Assembly: GCA_963664655.2 (NCBI GenBank)
Contig: CAXXHM010000001.1
Span: forward strand, 806,001-870,000
DNA from: Desulfospira sp963664655
GTDB taxonomy: Bacteria; Desulfobacterota; Desulfobacteria; Desulfobacterales; Desulfobacteraceae
Length of the DNA stretch: 64,000 bases
Direction of reading: 5' to 3'
Below, one piece after another: positions 16,627-25,637 of the stretch. Under the pieces are notes generated by a model. That model worked only from the letters and a program-made list of their open reading frames with translations. It was not told the origin of the DNA and ran no database searches. The position numbers and the translations under genes were made by a program. Each line of letters starts with the position of its first letter. The first letter of the stretch is position 1.

Positions 16627-18594
16627 TCAGACCCGGGCTTTCTGGATTTCTGAATTAAAGACCGAATCGATTTTCTCAGACAGCATGGCAACGTCAAAGG
16701 GCTTTTTGATAAAACCGCAGCAGCCATTTTCCAGCATCTTGTTGATTTCATCTTCTTTGCTGTAGCCTGAAGAAATCAACACCCGGCTTTCGGGCCGGAT
16801 TTGGCGGATCTGCTTATAGGTCTCGTAGCCGCCCATCTCAGGCATGATCATATCCAGTATAATCAGGTCAAGGGCCTCTTTATTTTTTTCAACCATCTGA
16901 ACGGCTTCAATTCCGCTCATGGCGGTTTTCACATCATAGCCCAGGGTCTTGATCATTTCCGAACAGACCTCAACCACACCTTTTTCATCATCTACCAGCA
17001 GGATCATGCCCCGGCCGTTGATAATCTTTTCAACGTCCTCCTGGTGACGGGCCGAGCTGACCTCAGCCTCCTGGGCAGGCAGGTAAAACATGAAACTGCT
17101 GCCCTCTCCCTTTTTACTGGTGACCTTGAAAACCCCTTTGTGGCTTTGCACAATACCATAAGCCGTGGCCAGCCCTAACCCTGTCCCCTGCCCCCTTTCC
17201 TTTGTGGTAAAAAACGGGTCAAATATCTGGGAAATGGTTTCCTTGTCCATTCCAATACCCGTGTCGCTGACCCCGATTTTTACATACGGCCCTGGGGTTT
17301 CAAGACCGAATTCCTCAAGCTGGGACGGCAGGACATGGACGTTTTCCGAACTGATGGTGATGGTGCCGCCTTTGGGCATGGCATGCCATGCATTCACAAA
17401 AAGGTTGAGCAGTACCTGCTTGATCTGCCCCTCGTTGACAATGGTTCCCCATAATTTTTTCTCAAGGCGGTGATCCATCCGGATATCCTTTTTGGTCCGG
17501 GAAAACATCTTGGCCGACATCTTGAGCAGGTAATTTAAATTGATCATATGGGCTTCCCGGAAGCTTTTCTGGGCAAAACCGAGAAGCTGCCGGGCCATTT
17601 CCGCGCCCGAGGCCACATACTCATCAATATTGGACAGACGCTTGTATTCAACACTGTCCCGGTCAAATTCATTTTTGACCAGGGACGCATACCCCTGAAT
17701 CCCCATGAGGATATTATTGAAATCATGGGCAATACCACCGGCCAGGGTGCCGATGGCTTCCATTTTCTGAGACTGCCGCAGCTGGGCCTCTAAGTTGATA
17801 CGGACGGTCATATCCCTGGCAACGGCATAAATCCCCCGTGCTTCCTCACGGCTTCCGTGGGCCGGCAGGTGCAAAGGGGATGCTTTCAGGTTGATAAAAG
17901 CATAGTTGGACGCATAGGGCGTGGCAATGGGAACGGCCTTTTTGGCCTTTTTGAAGCGAAAACTGATTTCCCGGCAGCCGGCCTGAACAGGAAAAAAACC
18001 GGCCACCTTGGAAATATCCTCATCATGGACCAGGTTTTCAAACTTTGACCCGATCAGATCTTTCCTTGGAAACCCCAGAAGGGTTTCAAACTGATTGTTC
18101 ACAAAGGTAAAGCGGCCCTGTTCATCCAGGGTGAAAATCAGGTCAGGGGAATTATTGACCATATTTTCGTACTGGATTTCCGAAGCTTTAAGCCGGGCAG
18201 ATACAGCTTTCTTATCTGCTATGAGCTTGGCCTGGGAAAGGGCGTTTTTGACGGTTTTGATAAGTTCGGCATATTCAAACGGTTTTTTAAGATAATCCCA
18301 GGCCCCCTGTTTGATGGCTTTTACTGCCGATTCCACAGAGGCGAACCCGGTCATGATGATGATGATCATTTCCGCATTCAATTCGAAAATGCGCTCCATG
18401 GTTTCATATCCATTGAGCTTGGGCATGCTGATATCCAGCAAAATCAAATCGAATTCCTCCCGCTCTATAAGCGAAAGGGTTTCAAGCCCGTTGCGGGCGC
18501 CTGAAACTTGAAATCCTTCTCGTTTCAGGCACCGGCTGATATTTTCAACAATTCTGGATTCATCATCAACAACAAGTATCTTTTCCGCTTTCAT
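16627..18594 (-). CDS. Hybrid sensor histidine kinase (REC-PAS-HisKA-HATPase-REC)
   Basis: Cytoplasmic 655-residue signalling protein. Receiver 1-120 (LILLDISMPKLNG, phospho-Asp); PAS near 140-260 (MVNNSPDLIFTLDEQGRFTFVN); HisKA with GGIAHDFNNIL (phospho-His near 293); HATPase with NLFVNAWHAM, DTGIGMD, FFTTKERGQGTGLGLA; second receiver 540-655 (LIILDMIMPEMGG). No membrane segments. The HDFNN kinase type with receivers at both ends is common in Desulfobacterota. It is 38 bp from the RnfB-like flavoprotein gene on the same strand, so they may be co-transcribed and the kinase might sense electron-transfer state, which is an inference from spacing. No DNA-binding output domain. Confidence 0.93.
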   Translation of the reverse strand: MKAEKILVVDDESRIVENISRCLKREGFQVSGARNGLETLSLIEREEFDLILLDISMPKLNGYETMERIFELNAEMIIIIMTGFASVESAVKAIKQGAWDYLKKPFEYAELIKTVKNALSQAKLIADKKAVSARLKASEIQYENMVNNSPDLIFTLDEQGRFTFVNNQFETLLGFPRKDLIGSKFENLVHDEDISKVAGFFPVQAGCREISFRFKKAKKAVPIATPYASNYAFINLKASPLHLPAHGSREEARGIYAVARDMTVRINLEAQLRQSQKMEAIGTLAGGIAHDFNNILMGIQGYASLVKNEFDRDSVEYKRLSNIDEYVASGAEMARQLLGFAQKSFREAHMINLNYLLKMSAKMFSRTKKDIRMDHRLEKKLWGTIVNEGQIKQVLLNLFVNAWHAMPKGGTITISSENVHVLPSQLEEFGLETPGPYVKIGVSDTGIGMDKETISQIFDPFFTTKERGQGTGLGLATAYGIVQSHKGVFKVTSKKGEGSSFMFYLPAQEAEVSSARHQEDVEKIINGRGMILLVDDEKGVVEVCSEMIKTLGYDVKTAMSGIEAVQMVEKNKEALDLIILDMIMPEMGGYETYKQIRQIRPESRVLISSGYSKEDEINKMLENGCCGFIKKPFDVAMLSEKIDSVFNSEIQKARV

Positions 18595-18632
18595 ATGTTG
18601 TATTACTCATCCGTTTGCAGTTATGACAAATA

Positions 18633-20720
18633 TCACACATCCGCTGAACTTGTAATTTCGGTTACTTTGGATTTTTCATAGCATACCAGCCCGCACTGGA
18701 GGCATCTGCTAGCTTCTTCCAGAGCGGTCTGGGTTGAAAATCCCGTTGAAAATCCATCTTTGAGGTTTTCTTTGGCCTCTGAGGGAACCAGGCGGTGCCT
18801 GGGGGATTTGCCCACATGGGTCAGAAAATCCACATTCTGAATCCGGGATTTATCCGTCACTATATCGGTTTTATCCTGGAAATCAAGCCCGTACATCATA
18901 TTATGCATGGCAACGGCCATTTTTCTGCCGCCGTTGATGGCCGTGACCGCAGAAGAATACTCAGATACGGCATCCTGGCCTGACAGAATTCCAAGTTCCC
19001 GGTTTGAATCCGGCTTCTTGAGGAATTCGTTGGCCACCCATACCAGATCAGTTTCCTGCTCAACGGCTTCTTCCTCGGGGGCCTCATCACCTTCAGGGGG
19101 TTCCGGCAGCACCGGGGTAAAGACCAGTTCCGGGAACCTTCCGGATCCGATGATCAGGGTATCGGCGGCCACTTTCCGGACCTCGCCTGACCCCAGATCC
19201 GTAACTTCAATGGCTTCAAGCCGTTCTTCACAGCCTTCCAGTTTTGTTATCCCGGCGTTCTGGAGGATAACCGTATCCTCTTCGGCGAACCCTTCGATTT
19301 CCTGAGGATCAAAACCCAGATCCTCTTCAGACTGTCTCAAAACAATGGTAATTTTCTTGGCGCCCTTGGTCCGAAGCTGACTGACCGCATCAGAAAGCCG
19401 TTTGCCGCCGCCAACAATGACCACCCGTTCTCCGGACGGAATTTGAAAGCTGTCATGTGAAATGCTTCTGAGCAGATCAATGAGCAGATAGGTCTGGGGA
19501 AGGGTGCTTTCAGCCCCATGGATATCCCCTCTGGCCAGCCGGGAATCCCAGCCGCCGGAAGCCACACCCACGGCATCAAAGCCTTCTTTGAGCAGACCGG
19601 GAATGGTGAAGTCTGTACCGGCCTTGGTTTTTGTTTTTGCTTCAACCCCCATGTCAAGAACCCCCTGAATATCCCAGTCCAGGATATCCATTGAAAGCCG
19701 TTCCCTGGCAATGGCCTTTCTTAAAATGCCGCCAAGCTTTTCAGTGGCCTCATAAACCGTGGGTTCATGGCCGAGCCGGGCGCTGAAAAATGCGGCGGCA
19801 AGCCCCTCAACCCCGCCACCGATCACGGCAATCTTTTTGCCGGTTCCCGGCGCCTTGTAGGGCTGGACCCGTTTATCCTGATTCATCTCATAATCACATA
19901 CAAACCGTTTCAACCCGTTAATCGCCACGGACTCATCCTGGAGAAGCCTGCGGCAGTTAAATTCACAGGTTGCCGGGCATATCCGTGAAATAACGGTGGG
20001 GAAAGGCATTCTCTCTTTGATCACGGCAAGTGCCCCGTGAAAATCGCTTCCCGTGATACGCCGGATATACTCTTTAATATTCACCCCGGACGGACAGGCC
20101 CTCTGGCAGGGGGTGGTGCAGTCGCCTTCGGTATACTCCCTGACAATCCGGCGGGTAACCGATGTCAGGCGAATGATATTTTTAGGACAGATTTTTTCAC
20201 AGGCACCGCAGCCGGTGCATTTTTCCTGGTCCACCACGGGCAGGCCGTTCTCTCCCATGCTCAGGGCACCGAATTTACAGGCCGTAACACAGGTGCCGAG
20301 TCCGAGGCAGCCAATCCGGCAGACCTTCATGCCGCCCATGAGCATGGCAGCCGCCCGACAGTCTTTGATGCCGTGGTAAACATAATTCAAGTCTGCCTTA
20401 CTGCTGGAATAATAACACCCGGGGGTTGCGAATTCAGGTTCCTTGTCTGACACGGAAACGCCCATAATTGCGGCAATCGCAAGGGCCACATCATCTCCTG
20501 CCGCCACACAGGAATTCACATCCTGGAGACCCTGGACAATGGCTTCCGCATTGGCAGAACAGCCGGGATAGCCACACCCGCCGCAGTTTGCGCCGGGAAG
20601 CGCCTCGTTAATAGCCACCACTTTTGGATCTTCATACACATAAAACGCTTTTGCCGCAATTACCAAAACAACACCGATTGCGACCCCCAGTCCGCCCATC
20701 ATCAGAATTGATTGAATCAT
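18633..20720 (-). CDS. RnfB-like iron-sulfur protein fused to a GltD-like FAD oxidoreductase
   Basis: 695 residues from the ATG at 20720, chosen because AAGGGGAAGGACAG stands directly before it (an upstream ATG at 20756 lacks this). Order: one membrane helix (MMGGLGVAIGVVLVIAAKAF); the RnfB Fe-S module (ALPGANCGGCGYPGC); a two-cluster ferredoxin (CRIGCLGLGTCVTAC and CTGCGACEKICPKN); then a glutamate-synthase-small-subunit-like module with Cys clusters (CTTPCQRACPSG, CPATCEFNC), FAD loop VIGGGVEGLAAA and a second Rossmann loop VIVGGGKRLSDAV, ending CLQCGLVC. The second loop lacks the usual GGNxAxD. It could move electrons between ferredoxin and NAD(P)H at the membrane. It is distinct from the true RnfB at 54392. 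Confidence 0.85.
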   Translation of the reverse strand: MIQSILMMGGLGVAIGVVLVIAAKAFYVYEDPKVVAINEALPGANCGGCGYPGCSANAEAIVQGLQDVNSCVAAGDDVALAIAAIMGVSVSDKEPEFATPGCYYSSSKADLNYVYHGIKDCRAAAMLMGGMKVCRIGCLGLGTCVTACKFGALSMGENGLPVVDQEKCTGCGACEKICPKNIIRLTSVTRRIVREYTEGDCTTPCQRACPSGVNIKEYIRRITGSDFHGALAVIKERMPFPTVISRICPATCEFNCRRLLQDESVAINGLKRFVCDYEMNQDKRVQPYKAPGTGKKIAVIGGGVEGLAAAFFSARLGHEPTVYEATEKLGGILRKAIARERLSMDILDWDIQGVLDMGVEAKTKTKAGTDFTIPGLLKEGFDAVGVASGGWDSRLARGDIHGAESTLPQTYLLIDLLRSISHDSFQIPSGERVVIVGGGKRLSDAVSQLRTKGAKKITIVLRQSEEDLGFDPQEIEGFAEEDTVILQNAGITKLEGCEERLEAIEVTDLGSGEVRKVAADTLIIGSGRFPELVFTPVLPEPPEGDEAPEEEAVEQETDLVWVANEFLKKPDSNRELGILSGQDAVSEYSSAVTAINGGRKMAVAMHNMMYGLDFQDKTDIVTDKSRIQNVDFLTHVGKSPRHRLVPSEAKENLKDGFSTGFSTQTALEEASRCLQCGLVCYEKSKVTEITSSADV

Positions 20721-21008
20721 CTGTCCTTCCCCTTCATTTTGGTCTTTTTCAGACACGCTTGTGCTCAGGGGGTTTAATTAGCCATTTGGGCCTTTCCTGA
20801 AACAAACGGTCTTTTGATCTTAAGTCAAACGGTTTAAGCCAATGCCCGAGTACCCGAGTATATAATTTCAAATAGAATTTTCCAAACCATTCTATACTAA
20901 TCTGAGGCACCAAAAGTCAACCATATCAGTGAAACTTATCAAACTTCTATCAATTAAAAAACAGGAACTGCGAAAAAATAAGAAACCAGTTAGCCAAAAT
21001 ATCCGCCA

Positions 21009-21944
21009 TCAGATCGTGTCAAATTTTTCCATGGTCCTTAAAAAATCTTCTGGAATGGGGGCTTCATAGCCCGTCCTGACACCAGAGTATGGGTGCCGGA
21101 AGCCAAGGTATGCCGAATGAAGCATTTGTCTTTGCAATTGACGATTTTTCTTTCTGAGCAGTTTGGTCTGATAAACCGGATCTCCCACCAGTGGATGCCC
21201 TATGGAGTAGAAATGGACCCGGATCTGGTGGGTACGGCCCGTGTAAAGCCGGATTCTGGCAAGACAGCCCTGCTTGAACCGCTGTTGAACCTGCCAGGAT
21301 GTGAGCGCCTGCTTTCCGGTGTCATGGTTCACCGCCATGAGCTTTCTTTTGACCGGATGCCGTCCGATGGGAAGGTCGATTACACCGGTATCGGGAAGAT
21401 CACTTCCGCAGACCAGGGCCAGGTATTCCTTTTTGACCCGGCGTTGTTTGAATTCTTTTTGGAGAAAAGAAAGGGCATGGCGGGTTTTGGCCACCAGGAT
21501 TAATCCTGAGGTATCTTTGTCCAGTCGGTGGACAATGCCCGGCCGCATGGCATCATCTCCGGCATTCCGAATTTTCGGAACATGACACAGTAGTTTGTTT
21601 ACCAGGGTCCCGTTTATATTCCCTGCTCCCGGGTGAACCACCAGGCCGGCAGGTTTGTTGATAAGAATGACATGGTCGTCTTCATCAACCACAGACAGGT
21701 CCATGGGCTCAGCAAGGGGATCATCCGGTCCTTCGCAGGGGGCCACCACACCGGCAACCCGGTGCCCTTCCCGGAGCCTGAACCCCGGACGCCGGGGAAT
21801 CCCGTCCACCCGGACCCGACCCTGGGCCACCATGGCCGATGCCTGGCTTCTGGACAGCCCGGGCGCCAGCCTGGCCACTGCCTGATCCAGCCGCAGACCG
21901 GCAAAACCGTTGGAAACCATAAAGTCAATTGTAAGGGGTGTCAT
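21009..21944 (-). CDS. rluD: RluD-type 23S rRNA pseudouridine synthase
   Basis: Converts uridines in helix 69 of 23S rRNA (RluD) or a related site. 311 residues from the ATG at 21944 (MTPLTIDFMVSNGFAG); the frame upstream of that is not conserved-looking. An S4-like RNA-binding domain (LRLDQAVARLAPGLSRSQAS) is followed by the catalytic domain with HRLDKDTSG (catalytic Asp) and RLYTGRTHQIRVH. This family falls into RluA/RluC/RluD types and the choice of RluD is from overall layout. It stands alone on the minus strand, downstream of carD. Confidence 0.9.
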   Translation of the reverse strand: MTPLTIDFMVSNGFAGLRLDQAVARLAPGLSRSQASAMVAQGRVRVDGIPRRPGFRLREGHRVAGVVAPCEGPDDPLAEPMDLSVVDEDDHVILINKPAGLVVHPGAGNINGTLVNKLLCHVPKIRNAGDDAMRPGIVHRLDKDTSGLILVAKTRHALSFLQKEFKQRRVKKEYLALVCGSDLPDTGVIDLPIGRHPVKRKLMAVNHDTGKQALTSWQVQQRFKQGCLARIRLYTGRTHQIRVHFYSIGHPLVGDPVYQTKLLRKKNRQLQRQMLHSAYLGFRHPYSGVRTGYEAPIPEDFLRTMEKFDTI

Positions 21945-22117
21945 TTTGGCTGCAAAGGATTCAAAAACGTAATTATTCAGCTGATGCTGAAAAATAAACA
22001 AACCCCAGGGGCCGTAGCAGTGCATCAGGGCTTCATATTTGTTTAGTCAGGACTTCGGAGCATGCTGTTGCCACGTGAGAAGGCCTGAATGAGCGAAAAT
22101 GGAGCACTGATGAACTG

Positions 22118-22155
22118 TAAAAAAACAAAACCGGCAGACCAAACGCCTGCCGGTT
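22118..22155 (-). terminator. Rho-independent terminator after carD
   Basis: Read on the minus strand, a perfect 9-bp stem AACCGGCAG / CTGCCGGTT with a 9-nt loop runs into TTTTGTTTTTTT. It is placed just after the carD stop. Confidence 0.88.
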
Positions 22156-22179
22156 ACATGGTTAAGCTTGGGGCAAACT

Positions 22180-22713
22180 TTAATCGAACAGGTTTTTTAT
22201 CTCTGCCATCATGGCTTTTTCATCAATATCTTTTGCCGTTGACAATTCTTGAACCAATAAATTCTGGGCTGTATCCAGAAGCTTTCTTTCCCCGAAGGAA
22301 AGGTCTTTTTCCAGTTTTAACTGAAAAAGATCCCTGAAGACTTCAGCCACATCATAAATGGAGCCGGTTTTAATTTTATCCATGTATTCCCGGTATCTGC
22401 GGTTCCAGGTCTGGTTATCAACAGGCTGCGCTTTTTCCTTCATCACCTTGTAGACCTCGGGAATCTCCGTTTCCGGAATGACTTCCCTTAAGCCTACAGA
22501 TTCAACATTGGAGGTTGGAATCATAATCACCATACCGTTTTCTACAATTTTCATCATGTAGAAATTCATGGTGTCGCCATTGATTTCCCTGCTTTCAATG
22601 GATTCTATGCACCCTACCCCGTGTGCCGGGTAAACTGCCAGATCCCCCTGTGAAAACTCTTTTTTAGCTGTGAATACCGCCTTTTCTTTGCCTTTTTTGG
22701 ATTTTTCACCCAT
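22180..22713 (-). CDS. carD: CarD-family transcription regulator
   Basis: RNA-polymerase-binding protein that stabilises open promoter complexes. 177 residues from the ATG at 22713 behind AAGGTGGGATATCTA (an upstream ATG at 22743 has no such site). An N-terminal basic stretch (MGEKSKKGKEKAVF) is followed by the RNAP-interaction Tudor-like domain (FSQGDLAVYPAHGVGCIE) and a C-terminal helical DNA-binding domain (RRYREYMDKIKTGSIYDVAE, LSFGERKLLDTAQNLL). These motifs are typical of the CarD/CdnL family. The basic N-terminal extension is a local feature. Confidence 0.92.
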   Translation of the reverse strand: MGEKSKKGKEKAVFTAKKEFSQGDLAVYPAHGVGCIESIESREINGDTMNFYMMKIVENGMVIMIPTSNVESVGLREVIPETEIPEVYKVMKEKAQPVDNQTWNRRYREYMDKIKTGSIYDVAEVFRDLFQLKLEKDLSFGERKLLDTAQNLLVQELSTAKDIDEKAMMAEIKNLFD

Positions 22714-23190
22714 TAGATATCCCACCTTATGTTTAGGGGCCACTTAAAAAATCGGCCTAATCACCCACAAAATCCGTATTCCTGACCGGTTTTACCCCTG
22801 AATAAACAACCACCCAGAAATATCAAATGTATTCCCAAGGTGATAGTTTCCATGTGTAATGAACTCGATTCAAAAATCCTGATATTTTGGAAGATGCACT
22901 TTACATTTTGTAAAGTTGATTGATGCTCTGTCCTGATTGGTTATGAAAACATATGATGTCTCAACATTTTCATATGGTCCTGTTCTTTCAGGGCAGTCGA
23001 TCCAACTCTTAAAGCCGTAACTTAATTTCCAAACGCTCCCGGTAGTAAAAACAATTAACCCATTCTTAGACAGGAAACCATATCTTAACAATATTGTCAA
23101 TGAAATTATCATGATTAACCCCAAATCCTTGTCCACAGGGCAATACAGACTCAGCAACATTCTAATCTTTGCATAACAAACAACAGATTT
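22714..23190. other. Intergenic region upstream of carD, no gene supported
   Basis: About 480 AT-rich bp. A 96-codon minus-strand frame (22870-23160) has no family match, no ribosome binding site and hydrophobic/AT-driven composition, so I do not call it. The segment nearest carD probably holds its promoter. Confidence 0.4.
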
Positions 23191-23784
23191 TTAATTCGTG
23201 GTGTTGATTCGGTTCATGGCGTAGGACACACCATGTTTAAGAATAAGCGTGCAGGCATCGGCGGCTTGGGCAACCACATCTTCAAGAGCGAGCTTTTCTT
23301 CAGGGGTAAAATGGCCAAGCACATGACCGACAACTTTTGCCCCCTTGTCTGACGGATCTTCCGGCCGTCCCACACCGACCCTGACCCTGACAAATTCTTT
23401 ACTGCCAAAGGCATTAATAATCGATCGAATCCCGTTGTGTCCCCCATGGCCCCTGGATTGAACCACTTTGATCCTGCCAAAGGGAAGATCCATGTCATCA
23501 TGGACCACCATCACGTCTTCCAGAGATATTTTGTAATAGGCAGCAAGTTTCTGGACGGGGAACCCGCTTTTGTTCATATAAGACATGGGCTTGATCAAAT
23601 AGGTTTGGCAGCCGGCTAACCGGGTTTTACAAAATACCGCATCAAACTGTTTTTGATCAAACTGAACAGATGCTGCCTGGGCCAGCCGGTCCAGAACCGC
23701 AAACCCGATATTATGACGGGTCTGGGCATAATCCCTGCCGGGATTTCCCAGACCCGCAATCATTTTTAAGGCAGAACACGACAT
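23191..23784 (-). CDS. pth: Peptidyl-tRNA hydrolase
   Basis: Frees tRNA from peptidyl-tRNA dropped by ribosomes. 197 residues, normal length. Motifs MIAGLGNPGRDYAQTRHNIG (catalytic His in TRHNIGF), KPMSYMNKSG, VHDDMDLPFG (catalytic Asp) and GHGGHNGIRSI are all present. The start could be 23784 or the internal ATG at 23763, directly before IAGLGNPG. It follows rplY by 21 bp, the common rplY-pth pairing. Confidence 0.96.
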   Translation of the reverse strand: MSCSALKMIAGLGNPGRDYAQTRHNIGFAVLDRLAQAASVQFDQKQFDAVFCKTRLAGCQTYLIKPMSYMNKSGFPVQKLAAYYKISLEDVMVVHDDMDLPFGRIKVVQSRGHGGHNGIRSIINAFGSKEFVRVRVGVGRPEDPSDKGAKVVGHVLGHFTPEEKLALEDVVAQAADACTLILKHGVSYAMNRINTTN

Positions 23785-23805
23785 TGAGAACAGCAGACAG
23801 AATCG

Positions 23806-24441
23806 CTATTCTTCAGAAGAAGCAGCAGGCCCTTCACTTTCTTCAAGCACCTCTTCTTCTCCGGTTTCATCGCTGGTGCTTTCAGGCGGAACCACGGTGA
23901 TAACGGTGAAATTAACCTCGTGGGGAATTTCAACGGCTTCCCCAAGGTTGATATCTTCGACATGAACGGCATCCCCGATATCCAGATCAGTGATATCAAC
24001 AACCACGGCCTCGGGTGTATCCGCCGGCTTACAGACAACATCAAGCTCACGCCGGATGATCTGAAGCAGACCGCCTTCCTTAACCCCTTTGGCAACCCCT
24101 TCTGTCTCTACGGGAACGGTTACCGTCACCATGGTGTCCATATCAATTTCCTGGAAATCCGCATGAACATAGTTAAGCCCAAAGGTATCCATCTGAAGTT
24201 CTTTGAGCATGGCTATTCTTTGTTCATCCTGAACTCCGTCAACTTTTAAATCAAAAAACAGGCCTGACGTCCCGTTTTCCCGGATCACCCTGTCTAAAGT
24301 ACCGGTGTCAACAGACAGCATTACCGGATCGGTTTTGGCCCCATACATGATGGCCGGAATCCGTTTGCCGCCCCTGAGTTTTCTGGCAGCGCCCTTCCCT
24401 TTACTCTCTCTTACTTTTGCATTTAATTCGATTAATTCCAA
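23806..24441 (-). CDS. rplY: 50S ribosomal protein L25 (Ctc type)
   Basis: 5S-rRNA-binding ribosomal protein of the long L25/TL5/Ctc type. The start is TTG at 24441 with GGAGGG seven bases before it, giving 211 residues beginning (M)ELIELNAKVRESKGKGAARK; the frame continues upstream to 24465 only because no stop intervenes. RKLRGGKRIPAIMYG and FQEIDMDTMVTVTVPV are family motifs, with a C-terminal beta domain and an acidic tail rich in Glu and Ser. It sits between prs and pth, the usual order. Confidence 0.94.
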   Translation of the reverse strand: MELIELNAKVRESKGKGAARKLRGGKRIPAIMYGAKTDPVMLSVDTGTLDRVIRENGTSGLFFDLKVDGVQDEQRIAMLKELQMDTFGLNYVHADFQEIDMDTMVTVTVPVETEGVAKGVKEGGLLQIIRRELDVVCKPADTPEAVVVDITDLDIGDAVHVEDINLGEAVEIPHEVNFTVITVVPPESTSDETGEEEVLEESEGPAASSEE

Positions 24442-24520
24442 CGTTTTACCCTCCGTGCCTGCCAATTACAGACAACTTTAATATTTTTCTTGTGAAAGGC
24501 TGAATTCAGGGATTGGCCCG

Positions 24521-25459
24521 TTATACAAACAGCGAGTTTACCGAATCTCCCCTGTAACTGCGAATGATCGCTTCTCCCACCAGTTTGGCAATGGAAAGGG
24601 TTTTAATCTTACCGCATTCTTTTGCCTCTTCAGTCAGCGGAATGGTATCCGTGGCAACAAGGGAACTTAAGGATGATTCGCTGATCCTTCCAATGGCCGG
24701 GCCTGAAAGAACCGGATGGGTGCAATACGCATGCACTTCCTTAGCCCCGTTGTCCTGAATAACGCCGGCCGCTTCCGTAAGGGTTCCGGCCGTATCCACC
24801 ATATCATCAATAACAAGGGCTACTTTGTCTTGAACATCACCGATAATGGCCATGGCCTTGGCCTGATTGGGGGCGCTTCTTCTTTTATCCACAATGGCCA
24901 GTCCGCAGTTAAGCCGCTTGGCATATGCCCTGGCCCTTTCCACCCCGCCGGCATCAGGAGACACCACCACCAGCTCATCGTTAAACCGGGTTTTGATATC
25001 ATCAATAATGATGGGGGCTGAATAAAGATTGTCCACGGGGATATTAAAAAAGCCCTGGATCTGACCAGCGTGAAGGTCCATGGTGATGACCCGGTCCACC
25101 CCTGTGGTTTCCAGCAGATCTGCCACCATTTTGGCGCTGATGGGAACTCTTGGGGCCACCTTTTTGTCCTGACGGGCATACCCGAAATAGGGAATAACCG
25201 CTGTAATCCGACTGGCCGAAGACCGCCTGAAAGCATCCGTGAGAAGCAACAGCTCCATTAGGTGATCATTGACCGGCTTACAGGTGGACTGGATAACAAA
25301 AATCTCCTGTTTCCGGACATTTTCATGAATTTCAACCTGGATCTCACCATCGCTGAAGCAGTTCACCTTTAGCCGCCCTAATGGCTTGGAAAGATACTCT
25401 GAAATTTTATTGGCCAGATCGGGATTCGAGTTGCCTGCAAAAATCGATAACTCGTTCAT
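24521..25459 (-). CDS. prs: Ribose-phosphate pyrophosphokinase
   Basis: Makes PRPP from ribose-5-phosphate and ATP for nucleotide, His and Trp synthesis. 312 residues, normal. It starts MNELSIFAGNSNPDLANKIS; has FSDGEIQVEIHENVR, PYFGYARQDKK (ATP loop), the VVSPDAGGVERARAYAKRL segment, and the PRPP-binding signature DDMVDTAGTL. The ends match the class I enzyme. It is 79 bp from the rplY start and 102 bp downstream of the tRNA-Gln gene. Confidence 0.97.
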   Translation of the reverse strand: MNELSIFAGNSNPDLANKISEYLSKPLGRLKVNCFSDGEIQVEIHENVRKQEIFVIQSTCKPVNDHLMELLLLTDAFRRSSASRITAVIPYFGYARQDKKVAPRVPISAKMVADLLETTGVDRVITMDLHAGQIQGFFNIPVDNLYSAPIIIDDIKTRFNDELVVVSPDAGGVERARAYAKRLNCGLAIVDKRRSAPNQAKAMAIIGDVQDKVALVIDDMVDTAGTLTEAAGVIQDNGAKEVHAYCTHPVLSGPAIGRISESSLSSLVATDTIPLTEEAKECGKIKTLSIAKLVGEAIIRSYRGDSVNSLFV

Positions 25460-25561
25460 ATCAAATCTTTAACCTTAAATAAAATAAAGCCACCAGCAGA
25501 CAAACCTGACCGGAAACATAAGGTTCCCGCCATTGGTTTGCCAAACCTTAAAGCCTTTGTT

Positions 25562-25636
25562 TGGCTGGGGCGAGAGGATTCGAACCTCTGAATGCAGGGA
25601 TCAAAACCCTGTGTCTTACCGCTTGACGACGCCCCA
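25562..25636 (-). tRNA. tRNA-Gln (anticodon TTG), CCA encoded
   Basis: Read on the minus strand, the gene folds as a 75-nt cloverleaf: acceptor TGGGGCG / CGCCCCA, anticodon stem CAGGG / CCCTG with loop TTTTGAT giving anticodon TTG, T arm with GGTTCGAATCC, and G plus an encoded CCA tail. It lies between ispE and prs. Confidence 0.96.
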
Positions 25637-25637
25637 A

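Noticed and set aside
22870..23160. 96-codon minus-strand frame upstream of carD
   Set aside because: AT-rich, no ribosome binding site, no family; sits in a region that probably carries the carD promoter.
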